The notes under the pieces: model-generated | Seen by the model: the letters and a program-made list of their open reading frames with translations, nothing else | The model's database searches: none | Told to the model about the DNA's origin: nothing | DNA from: Caldilineaceae bacterium | GTDB taxonomy: Bacteria > Chloroflexota > Anaerolineae > Caldilineales > Caldilineaceae | NCBI GenBank assembly: GCA_026645575.1 | Contig: JAPKMW010000028.1 | Span: forward strand, 1 to 64,000 | DNA: 64,000 nucleotides | Direction of reading: 5' to 3' | In this document: positions 44,205-51,336 of the stretch, piece after piece | Position numbering within the stretch: position 1 is the stretch's first letter | Layout of the letters: every line of letters starts with the position of its first letter | Program-made: the position numbers and the translations under genes

Positions 44205-44263
44205 TTCGTGCTACGTGATTCGTGCCGCACCTTGTCACGTTATCACGTAGCATGAATCAATCC
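44198..44263. repeat. Hairpin repeat overlapping the nusB stop
   Basis: Arms 44198-44219 and 44242-44263 pair over 22 bases with one mismatch (GGATTGATTCGTGCTACGTGAT). The left arm includes the nusB stop codon. The GTGATTCGTG words are shared with 34622-34703. It may separate nusB from the tat genes. Confidence 0.8.
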
Positions 44264-44291
44264 GGCTGCTATAGAAATATCAGGGTAACTT

Positions 44292-45035
44292 ATGGAAGGT
44301 TTCTTTGGCATTGGAATCCAGGAACTGATCTTGATCGCCATTATAGCGTTAATTGTGTTGGGACCGGAACGGTTGCCCGCCACCTTTCGCGAGATTGCCA
44401 AATTTATTCGCTATGTGCGCAATCTAACGAATGAGTTCACTGCGCAGTTTGGCGATGATTTCAAAGCGTTGGAGGATTTGGATCCACGCCGGATGCTTCA
44501 GCGTGAAATTGAGTCGATCGACGCCGAAGAAAACAAGGACAAGCCGGCGACGAAACCCGCAACAACCACCGCCAAGCCCAAACCAGCCGCCGCGACAACG
44601 GCCAAGACGACAGCCACACCCCCCAAACCGGCAACTTCGACAACGACCGCTAAAAGTACCACAAGCAGTACGACGACTTCACCCACAACGGCCAAGTCAG
44701 CAACAACACAATCGACGGTCACATCGGCGCCGGCTACCGAAACAAAGGACGCCACTGGCGCAACGGCTGCGCCTGCCAGCAGCGAAGCAACTTCAACCGA
44801 ACCCCCAGCGGTAACGGCGCCAGCGACCGAAAGCGAAAATCAGATTGCGCCACCAACGCTGACGACGCCGGCGACGGAACAGAGTAGTTCGTTGGTTGGT
44901 GCCGTCACCTACAGTGGGTCAACCAATGGGGTGGTGACCAAGGCGATCGAGGCTACTGCTGCCGGCACGGAGACAACCAGCGTCGCCGTTGCCACCAACG
45001 GCGCCCAGGGGCATTCGGCGCCCCAGTCGGAATAG
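44292..45035 (+). CDS. Sec-independent translocase TatA/TatB with long Thr/Ala/Pro tail
   Basis: A 247-residue TatA/B-family protein. The N-terminus is canonical: short periplasmic MEGFFGIGIQE, one transmembrane helix (LILIAIIALIVLGPERLP) and the amphipathic helix LPATFREIAKFIRYVRNL. The PERLP form and following acidic stretch (DDFKALEDLDPRRM) favour TatB. From about residue 85 to the end (160 residues) the chain is low-complexity Thr/Ala/Pro/Ser, far beyond the usual 80-170 residue length. tatC follows after 65 bases. It should form the receptor or pore with TatC at the cytoplasmic membrane. Confidence 0.92.
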   Translation: MEGFFGIGIQELILIAIIALIVLGPERLPATFREIAKFIRYVRNLTNEFTAQFGDDFKALEDLDPRRMLQREIESIDAEENKDKPATKPATTTAKPKPAAATTAKTTATPPKPATSTTTAKSTTSSTTTSPTTAKSATTQSTVTSAPATETKDATGATAAPASSEATSTEPPAVTAPATESENQIAPPTLTTPATEQSSSLVGAVTYSGSTNGVVTKAIEATAAGTETTSVAVATNGAQGHSAPQSE

Positions 45036-45100
45036 TCGGAAACAATCGTCGGTAATGCCGGTTTGTTCTTCACCTGTCTAGTAGAGAAGGGAGTGATGCC

Positions 45101-45880
45101 GTGAGCCAGAAAGCAGCAGCCTTCGATCCCAATGAGGGGCAGATGTCGTTGATGGAGCATCTGATCGAACTCCGGATGCGTTTGATGTGGATCTGTGGCG
45201 CCCTGGTGCTTGGCACCATTGTGGCGCTCTTCTTTTATAGCCCTTTGGTAGCCTTTGTCACCAGTACGGCACGTGAGATGGGTGTGCGCTTACAGATTCT
45301 CAATCCGTTGGATTCGATTGGGATTATCTTTCGCGTAAGTTTCACCGTGGGTACGGCAATGGCTTTACCCGTCATTATCTATCACATTATCGCGTTTATG
45401 GCGCCTGGGTTATACCCCCATGAAAAGCGGAACATTTTGCTAACCGTACCCGGCATTGTTGTCCTCTTTGTGATTGGCGCCGCCTTTGCTTTTTTTGTGC
45501 TGCTACCGGTCGCTGTCGGCTTCTTGAGTACGATCTTAACGGGCGTTTTTGAACAGGATTGGGCCGCCGACCGCTATCTCAACTTTGTCACTCGGCTGGT
45601 CTTCTGGATCGGCGTCTCCTTTGAAATGCCGTTGGTGATTGCCGTACTGTCGCGCATGGGGCTGGTCAGCGGGCCGGCGTTGTTGCGGGTCTGGCGACAA
45701 GCGTTTGTGGTCATTGCCATTGTCGCCGCGGCCATTACGCCAACGGTTGATCCAGTCAACATGGCGATTGTGATGGTGCCGTTGATCGCCCTCTTCTTTG
45801 GCAGCGTCGGGCTAGCCTATCTGCTCTACAAGCCACGTGAGGTTCGTGACTTTTCGCAAGAGCCGTTTATGAAGGAATAA
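45101..45880 (+). CDS. tatC: Sec-independent protein translocase TatC
   Basis: A 259-residue TatC with six transmembrane segments. It begins with the conserved cytoplasmic motif MSLMEHLIELRMRLM near residue 16 and continues with GLYPHEKR in the second cytoplasmic loop and AAITPTVDPVNMAIVMVPLIALF near 220. TatC recognises twin-arginine signals. The start is GTG 45101, with AAGGGAGTG upstream. The last part (YKPREVRDFSQEPF) is a short cytoplasmic tail. Confidence 0.95.
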   Translation: MSQKAAAFDPNEGQMSLMEHLIELRMRLMWICGALVLGTIVALFFYSPLVAFVTSTAREMGVRLQILNPLDSIGIIFRVSFTVGTAMALPVIIYHIIAFMAPGLYPHEKRNILLTVPGIVVLFVIGAAFAFFVLLPVAVGFLSTILTGVFEQDWAADRYLNFVTRLVFWIGVSFEMPLVIAVLSRMGLVSGPALLRVWRQAFVVIAIVAAAITPTVDPVNMAIVMVPLIALFFGSVGLAYLLYKPREVRDFSQEPFMKE

Positions 45881-45905
45881 GCGGCGAACTTCGGTAGCAG
45901 AAATG

Positions 45906-45957
45906 AAGAGATAGAGAGATTGAGTTACTGTGCTTACTCATAATCTCTCTATCTCTT
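45906..45957 (+). terminator. Stem-loop after tatC
   Basis: AAGAGATAGAGAGATT at 45906-45921 pairs perfectly with 45942-45957; GAGT and ACTC extend the pairing inward with a bulge. A T-rich stretch follows (TTTTATTACC). It lies 26 bases after the tatC stop. Confidence 0.8.
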
Positions 45958-45985
45958 TTATTACCAACATGACGGAGGGAAACCG

Positions 45986-46186
45986 ATGACGGATCGCTAT
46001 ACCCTCATCGCCCGCAAGCAAGAGGTGCGTCGTCGCCTTGAAGCCCTGCAACGCCAACTCGACCACGAACACACCAAACCCCACCCCAACCCACGTCGCA
46101 TTAACCAACTCGAACGCCAGGCAGAACAACTGATGGCCGAGGAGTCGAATTTGCGCATTGCGATTGATCAGGCGAGTGGTGGGTAG
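45986..46186 (+). CDS. Small basic coiled-coil hypothetical protein
   Basis: A 66-residue protein consisting of two charged helices around a Pro-rich turn (EHTKPHPNPRR): RKQEVRRRLEALQRQLDHE and INQLERQAEQLMAEESNLRIA. GGAGGG lies seven bases before the ATG, a strong ribosome site, which is the main support. It is placed alone between tatC and the convergent acyl-CoA ligase. Unknown function; it might be a small helical hairpin binding RNA or protein. Confidence 0.65.
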   Translation: MTDRYTLIARKQEVRRRLEALQRQLDHEHTKPHPNPRRINQLERQAEQLMAEESNLRIAIDQASGG

Positions 46187-46224
46187 CGAGTGGTGGGTTA
46201 CGCCACTCGCTACCCACCACTCGC
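46172..46224. terminator. Bidirectional terminator-like palindrome
   Basis: Perfect 22-base arms 46172-46193 and 46203-46224 (GCGAGTGGTGGGTAGCGAGTGG), loop 9 bases, between converging genes; the left arm overlaps the last codons of the small protein. The arm itself contains a direct repeat of GCGAGTGG. Confidence 0.82.
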
Positions 46225-46230
46225 TACTTT

Positions 46231-47949
46231 CTACTTCTTCTGCTTCTCTTCTTCCACCAACAACCGGCGCAACACCTTACCAATCTGGCTCTTGGGTAAT
46301 TCTTTGCGAAACTCGACGGCCGTTGGCACTTTGTAGGGAGCCAGATTTTCTTTGCAGAAGTCGCGGATCTCTTCGACGGTGGCTTGCTGACCCTCTTTCA
46401 AAATGACAAAGGCTTTGACAGTTTCGCCGCGCTTGGCGTCCGGCACGCCAGCCACGGCGGCTTCCAGCACTTTGGGGTGCATGAAGAGGACTTCTTCCAC
46501 CTCGCGCGGGACAATGTTATAGCCGCTGGCAATGATCAGATCCTTCTTGCGATCGACAATGTAGAAGTAGCCATCGTCGTCCATCCTGGCAATGTCACCA
46601 GTATGAAGCCAGCCATCCTGGTCAATGGTGTTGGCGGTCTCATCGGCGCGCCCCCAATAGCCCTTCATCACTTGCGGGCCACGGACAACAATTTCACCTT
46701 CTTCGCCCACATTCAAAGGCGCATAGACCCCATTGGCATCGGGCGCCAGACTGACAATGCGCACATCGGTGTTCGGCACCGGCAGCCCAATCGACCCAGC
46801 GCGACTTTCGCCAAAGATCGGGTTGGCCGTAGCGACGGGCGAAAGTTCAGTCATGCCAAAACCTTCACACAAATTGCCGCCAGTGATCTCCTTGAATTTT
46901 TGCGCCACCTCGACCGGCAACGCGGCGCCGCCGCTCAAGCAGGCTTTGACCGAGCGCAGGTTGTATTCCTTGACTTTGGGGTGGTTGATAATGCCGATAT
47001 ACATGTTTGGCACGCCAGGGTAGAGGGTAATGCGCTGGTTCTGGATGATGTCCAACATCAAGCTAGTTTCGCGCGGGTTGGGGGTGATCACCAGTTCACT
47101 GCCAGTCTTGACAGCAAAGAGCATAGCGACCGTCATGCCATAGACATGGAAGAAGGGCAACGCACCCAAAATGCGCTCTTTGCCATCCTCGGCCTTGGCA
47201 AACCAGGCGCGCATCTGGATAGCATTGGCTACGAGATTGCGGTGGGTGAGCATGGCCGCTTTAGGGGTGCCGGTCGTGCCACCGGAATATTGGAAGAGGA
47301 TCACATCATCCAGTTGCGTCGCATGGGCGGTCGGCTTGCCCGGTGCATCGTTGAGCAAGGTGTAAAAGGCATGGATATCCGCTGACGGCGCCAGATCCTT
47401 CATCATCCCGCCAGCGCGCACCTGTTTCGCTACCAGGTTTTTGAAGGGCCAGCCCAGTGAATCCGGCACATCGGCGATGATCACATGCTCGATCTTGGTG
47501 TGTTCGCGAATTTGCGCCAACCGTTCATAGAGACCGCTCAACATCACAATGACTTTGGCGCCACTGTCTTCCAGTTGGTGACGCAGTTCGCGCGGCGTGT
47601 AGGTCGGATTGGTATTGACGACCACGGCGCTGGCTTTCATGACGCCGAAGTAGGCAATGACATATTGGGGCAAGTTTGGCAGCATAAGCGAGACGCGGTC
47701 GCCTTTCTGCACGCCCAGTTTTTGCAGAGCAGCGGCGAAACGGTCACTGGCTTCGTTCAATTCGCGATAGGTCATTTTCGACCCAATCGACAAACCGAGG
47801 GGCAGATACTTGAGAATCATCCGAATCGCAACATTGTTCGGATACTTCTGGGCAGCATCCGTCAACAATTGCGGCAAGGGGATTTCGGGAATGGCGACCG
47901 TTTGCGGCACCCCTTGTTCATAATGAGCAAACCAGGGCTTTGCGTTCAT
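46231..47949 (-). CDS. Long-chain fatty acid-CoA ligase
   Basis: A 572-residue adenylate-forming enzyme. The phosphate-binding loop is YSGGTTGTPKAAMLTHRNLVAN near residue 215, then EGFGMTELSPVATANP, GEEGEIVVRGPQVMKGYW, the hinge TGDIARMDDDGYFYIVDRKKDLI and the C-terminal Lys in LPKSQIGKVLRR. This is the FadD group that activates fatty acids to acyl-CoA. It is soluble or peripheral. AGAGGAGGAG precedes the ATG at 47949. It is monocistronic, convergent with the small protein gene. Confidence 0.92.
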   Translation of the reverse strand: MNAKPWFAHYEQGVPQTVAIPEIPLPQLLTDAAQKYPNNVAIRMILKYLPLGLSIGSKMTYRELNEASDRFAAALQKLGVQKGDRVSLMLPNLPQYVIAYFGVMKASAVVVNTNPTYTPRELRHQLEDSGAKVIVMLSGLYERLAQIREHTKIEHVIIADVPDSLGWPFKNLVAKQVRAGGMMKDLAPSADIHAFYTLLNDAPGKPTAHATQLDDVILFQYSGGTTGTPKAAMLTHRNLVANAIQMRAWFAKAEDGKERILGALPFFHVYGMTVAMLFAVKTGSELVITPNPRETSLMLDIIQNQRITLYPGVPNMYIGIINHPKVKEYNLRSVKACLSGGAALPVEVAQKFKEITGGNLCEGFGMTELSPVATANPIFGESRAGSIGLPVPNTDVRIVSLAPDANGVYAPLNVGEEGEIVVRGPQVMKGYWGRADETANTIDQDGWLHTGDIARMDDDGYFYIVDRKKDLIIASGYNIVPREVEEVLFMHPKVLEAAVAGVPDAKRGETVKAFVILKEGQQATVEEIRDFCKENLAPYKVPTAVEFRKELPKSQIGKVLRRLLVEEEKQKK

Positions 47950-48276
47950 GACTCCTCCTCTTTGAGTGTAAGCTGTTCAATTAATAGAAAAATAGCTTTA
48001 TAATAGATTTATCCAACGTAAGTTTCCTGGTGGTTTATGTGGTTGCGGCATTGTACCACACTTTGGGGCAGTTGTATACGATCTTCTTTCCAATTTGATC
48101 AGCAATTTGTCATAAATTGCCACGCCAGTAGCACATTTACTGTTTAGGTAGACCTATGGCATAATATTCGTTCTGATAATTGACTCGGTAGTAAAGACTT
48201 CAGTCTTTGGGCAAGCGGGAGAAAGACTAAAGTCTTTACTACGCAACGCACCAATAGTTGAAACGCGGAGGAGTTC
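47950..48276. other. Intergenic region between fadD-like and osmC-like genes
   Basis: About 330 A/T-rich bases between divergent genes. It contains the repeat 48188-48242 and a candidate plus-strand promoter (TTTACT at 48136-48141, 18-base spacer, CATAAT at 48160-48165). A TATAAT at 47999-48004 may be chance. No gene is seen. Confidence 0.5.
48188..48242. repeat. Inverted repeat of the AAAGACTTTAGTCTTT family
   Basis: Arms 48188-48208 and 48222-48242 (GTAGTAAAGACT..AGTCTTT) pair over 21 bases with one mismatch, loop 13 bases. Each arm is itself a palindrome. It lies 35 bases upstream of the osmC-like gene. Shared with 50960-51034. Confidence 0.88.
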
Positions 48277-48696
48277 ATGGCAGCACGGGTAAAATGGATC
48301 GAAGGTAACACCTTTCTGGGCATTGATGCCAACGGCAAAGCAGCCGTGATGACCGGCGGCGGTGATGGCCCCGGCGTCAGCCCGATGCAGATGTTGCTGT
48401 TGGGTCTGGGCGGCTGTTCGATGGTCGATGTGGTGAGCATTTTGCAAAAACAGCGCCAACCATTGGAAGATATTGAAATTGCCATCGACGCCAAGCGCGG
48501 CGAAGAGTTTCCCAAGCCGTGGGAGACGATCCACATGCACTATATTGTCACCGGCGCCGGGTTGGATCCCAGCAAGGTGGAGCGGGCGATCAATCTCAGC
48601 GTGGAAAAATATTGCGGCGTCCATGCCACTCTTTCCGGCGTCGCCAAGATTACCCATGATTTTGAGATTCGGACAGGGCAGGAGACGGCTGAGTAG
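48277..48696 (+). CDS. OsmC family protein
   Basis: A 139-residue OsmC/Ohr-superfamily protein. GGGDGPGVSPMQMLLLGLGGCSMVDVVSIL holds the first redox cysteine (the GC in LGGCS near residue 48), and VEKYCGVHATLSGVAKI holds the second (near 112). Such proteins detoxify organic hydroperoxides using paired thiols, or form the YhfA-like subgroup of unknown role. GGAGGAG stands just before the ATG. The thioredoxin downstream may reduce it. Confidence 0.92.
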   Translation: MAARVKWIEGNTFLGIDANGKAAVMTGGGDGPGVSPMQMLLLGLGGCSMVDVVSILQKQRQPLEDIEIAIDAKRGEEFPKPWETIHMHYIVTGAGLDPSKVERAINLSVEKYCGVHATLSGVAKITHDFEIRTGQETAE

Positions 48697-48729
48697 GAGA
48701 AGAGTCGATGGCTGAGGCACAACTTCATT

Positions 48730-49152
48730 ATGTTCAAGAAACTATTAAGGCGAATGGGATTTGCCGCCCCACAGCCATCTGGCCGGCAAGAAGCGACAGT
48801 GGTAAAAGACGTTAAGTCGACCATTATCGAAGTCACCGACGCAAACTATGACACGGTTGTCTTGTCCAGCAGTAAGTTAGCCGTCGTCGATTTCTGGGCC
48901 GAGTGGTGCCAACCGTGCCAGATCATGTCGGCCTATGTGGGTTTTCTGGCGCAGGAGTATGGTGACCGGCTCCTGATTGCCGCCATGGATGTAGATGAGA
49001 ATCCGCAAACGGCGGAGCGCTACACCATTATGGGCTTGCCGACCCTGTTGCTTGTCCAAGATGGCGTCGAAGTGGACCGCATTGTCGGCATCGAAGAATA
49101 TCAAACGATCAAAGCGCGGGTTGAGGCGCGTCTCAACGCCGGCTCACTCTGA
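48730..49152 (+). CDS. Thioredoxin-like protein with WCQPC active site
   Basis: A 140-residue thioredoxin-fold protein. The active site is WAEWCQPC (Cys60, Cys63) instead of the usual WCGPC; the cis-proline is in MGLPTLLLVQDG. It has about 30 additional residues at the N-terminus, with KKLLRR but no signal peptide. It is probably a cytosolic disulfide reductase, perhaps serving the OsmC-like protein 33 bases upstream. Gln in the dipeptide should shift its redox potential. No strong ribosome site is seen at ATG 48730. Confidence 0.9.
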   Translation: MFKKLLRRMGFAAPQPSGRQEATVVKDVKSTIIEVTDANYDTVVLSSSKLAVVDFWAEWCQPCQIMSAYVGFLAQEYGDRLLIAAMDVDENPQTAERYTIMGLPTLLLVQDGVEVDRIVGIEEYQTIKARVEARLNAGSL

Positions 49153-49168
49153 CTGGAGTATTGTTATC

Positions 49169-50944
49169 ATGCGCATGTCTCAGCTTTTCTTTCAAACCCT
49201 GCGTGAAGTGCCGGCGGATGCCGAAACCATTAGCCATCAGTTGTTGTTACGCGCTGGCCTGGTGCGCCAGGTGGCCGCCGGGATTTTTGATTATCTGCCG
49301 TTGGGTCAACGAGTGAAACACAAAATCGAAACCATCATCCGTGAAGAGATGGACGCCATCGGCGGCCAGGAAGTGACCCTGCCCATGGTCCACCCGGCAG
49401 AACTGTGGCAGCAAAGCGGGCGCTGGTATGCCATTGGCGACGACATGGCCCGCCTCAAAGACCGTAACGGGCGGGACATGTGTCTCGGCATGACCCATGA
49501 AGAGTTGATGGCTGATTTGGCGCGCCAGGTTGTGACCAGCTACCGGCAGTTGCCCTTTGTTCTCTACCAGATTCAGACCAAGTTCCGCGACGAACCGCGA
49601 CCACGCGGCGGTTTAATCCGCGTGCGCGAATTTACCATGAAGGACGCCTACTCCTTTGACCGCGACCCCGCCGGCATCGACGCCTTCTACCCGCGCATCT
49701 ACCAATCTTATTTCAACATCTTCCGCCGCGCTGGCATTGATGTCGTCGCCGTGGAAAGTGATACCGGCATGATGGGCGGCACCATGGCCCATGAATTTAT
49801 GGCGCTGACCTCGATTGGTGAAGACACCTTGCTGCTCTGTGATAGTTGCGGCTATCGCGCCAATCGCCAGATTGCCACCTTCCGCAAAAGTGTGGCGGAA
49901 GAGGGGCAACCGCATGACCTGGAAGAGGTTCATACGCCCGAAGTCACCACCATTGCCGCACTGGCCGACTTTTTGCAGATTCCCGAAACCCAGACGGCCA
50001 AAGCCATTTTCCTCATGGCTGAGATGAGCGATGCCGAAGGCAAGCTTTATGAGCAATTTGTTTTTGTCGTGGTGCGCGGCGACATGGAACTCAACGAGAC
50101 CAAGTTGACGAATGCCATCAAAGCGCGCCGTCTGCGCCCGGCCACCGTTGATGAGATTCGCGCCATTGGCGCTGAACCAGGCTATGGTTCGCCCATTGGT
50201 ATTCAACGCGAGCAAGTATTACTGGTGGTGGATGAGCTGATTCCGCAAAGTCCAAATCTGGTCGCCGGCGCCAACCGCAAAGATTGGCACTATCGCCATG
50301 TCAACTATGGACGCGACTACACGGCTGACATTGTGACCGATCTGATTGCGGCTGGGGAAGGGGCCGCCTGTCCGCAATGTGGAGCGGCGATGCAATCGGT
50401 GCGCGGCGTCGAAGTGGGCAACATTTTCAAACTCGGCACTAAATACAGCAAAGCGATGGGCGCTTATTACCTGGATGAAAAGGGCGACCAACAACCAATT
50501 GTCATGGGATCCTATGGCATCGGCAGCGGTCGCCTGTTGGCCTGTGTCATCGAACACCATCACGATGAGTTCGGCATTCGCTGGCCGATCACCATTGCAC
50601 CCTACCAGGTCATGCTGGTGAGCCTGGCGACCCAACGCACCCCCGAAGTCACCGCAGCCGCTGACCAGATCTATCAACAATTGCGTGACGCCGGTATCGA
50701 GGTACTCTATGATGACCGCGACGAACGGGGCGGAGTCAAGTTTAATGACGCTGACCTGTTGGGCATCCCGCTGCGCTTGACCGTGGGCGGCAAGGGGTTG
50801 ACGAAGGGTGTGGTCGAAGCCAAAGTGCGCCGCACCGGTGAAAGCGGTGAGATTGCGCTGGATGGATTGGTGGCCGGTGTGCAAGCTTTGATCGCTGCTG
50901 AGTATGCCGTAATCAATCAGATGTTGAAGCCCGAAGTGCTGTAG
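49169..50944 (+). CDS. proS: Prolyl-tRNA synthetase, bacterial type (ProS type 1)
   Basis: A 591-residue class II synthetase. Motif 1 region is HKIETIIREEMDAIGGQEVTLPMVHP, motif 2 is QTKFRDEPRPRGGLIRVREFTMKDAYSF, motif 3 is GSYGIGSGRLLACVIEHHHDE. The insertion (editing) domain lies between them (about 225-405, including KAIFLMAEMSD and ELNETKLTNAI), which hydrolyses Ala-tRNA(Pro). The anticodon-binding domain follows. The start is ATG 49169 with GGAG upstream; ATG 49175 is possible. The thioredoxin ends 16 bases before. A second, different ProRS is encoded at 51337. Confidence 0.96.
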   Translation: MRMSQLFFQTLREVPADAETISHQLLLRAGLVRQVAAGIFDYLPLGQRVKHKIETIIREEMDAIGGQEVTLPMVHPAELWQQSGRWYAIGDDMARLKDRNGRDMCLGMTHEELMADLARQVVTSYRQLPFVLYQIQTKFRDEPRPRGGLIRVREFTMKDAYSFDRDPAGIDAFYPRIYQSYFNIFRRAGIDVVAVESDTGMMGGTMAHEFMALTSIGEDTLLLCDSCGYRANRQIATFRKSVAEEGQPHDLEEVHTPEVTTIAALADFLQIPETQTAKAIFLMAEMSDAEGKLYEQFVFVVVRGDMELNETKLTNAIKARRLRPATVDEIRAIGAEPGYGSPIGIQREQVLLVVDELIPQSPNLVAGANRKDWHYRHVNYGRDYTADIVTDLIAAGEGAACPQCGAAMQSVRGVEVGNIFKLGTKYSKAMGAYYLDEKGDQQPIVMGSYGIGSGRLLACVIEHHHDEFGIRWPITIAPYQVMLVSLATQRTPEVTAAADQIYQQLRDAGIEVLYDDRDERGGVKFNDADLLGIPLRLTVGGKGLTKGVVEAKVRRTGESGEIALDGLVAGVQALIAAEYAVINQMLKPEVL

Positions 50945-50959
50945 TGTTCCGTTAGGAAA

Positions 50960-51034
50960 GTGGTAATCAGTAGTAAAGACTTTAGTCTTTCGCCCGCCCG
51001 GACGAAGACTAAAGTCTTTACTACTGATTACCAC
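50960..51034. repeat. Perfect 30-bp inverted repeat, AAAGACTTTAGTCTTT family
   Basis: Arms 50960-50989 and 51005-51034 are perfect complements over 30 bases with a 15-base C/G-rich loop. The inner part of each arm (GTAGTAAAGACTTTAGTCTT) equals that of 48188-48242, while the outer GTGGTAATCA is specific to this copy. It lies just after the first proS stop and likely terminates it. Confidence 0.93.
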
Positions 51035-51064
51035 TGGGCGTAGTGTGCGAACAGGTAACAAAAA

Positions 51065-51313
51065 ATGAGCGAAGCTTCTACACCTAAGGAATATGAGCAG
51101 TACGATCTGCATGAAGAGTACGATTTAGCAAAAATGCCGATTCTTCCTAGAGGCAGATTTGCACCAAATCGACGTGCAGGCCAAAATGTTGCACTCTTAG
51201 ATCCTGATGTCGCCAAAGCATTTCCCAATGATGAAGCCGTCAACGCGGCTTTACGCCTGGTAATCCAAATGGCCGGCATTCCACAAATTCAAGAAGTAAC
51301 CGCAAACGGATAA
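51065..51313 (+). CDS. Small antitoxin-like protein between the two ProRS genes
   Basis: An 82-residue acidic protein: EEYDLAKMPILPRGRFAPNRRAGQNVALLDPDVAKAFPNDEAVNAALRLVIQMA. The LDPDVAKAFPNDEAVNAALR stretch is the kind of ribbon-helix-helix-like tail seen in BrnA-type antitoxins and their orphan relatives. No toxin is adjacent. The ribosome site is poor (AACAGG). It ends 24 bases before the second ProRS and may be co-transcribed with it, which may be accidental. Unrecognised family; toxin-antitoxin link is inferred. Confidence 0.6.
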   Translation: MSEASTPKEYEQYDLHEEYDLAKMPILPRGRFAPNRRAGQNVALLDPDVAKAFPNDEAVNAALRLVIQMAGIPQIQEVTANG

Positions 51314-51336
51314 GTAACTCATAGAGGGAGTCTCCT

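Noticed and set aside
46384..47385. Plus-strand open frame of 333 codons
   Set aside because: Antisense shadow of the acyl-CoA ligase gene; codon pattern is that of the reverse strand.
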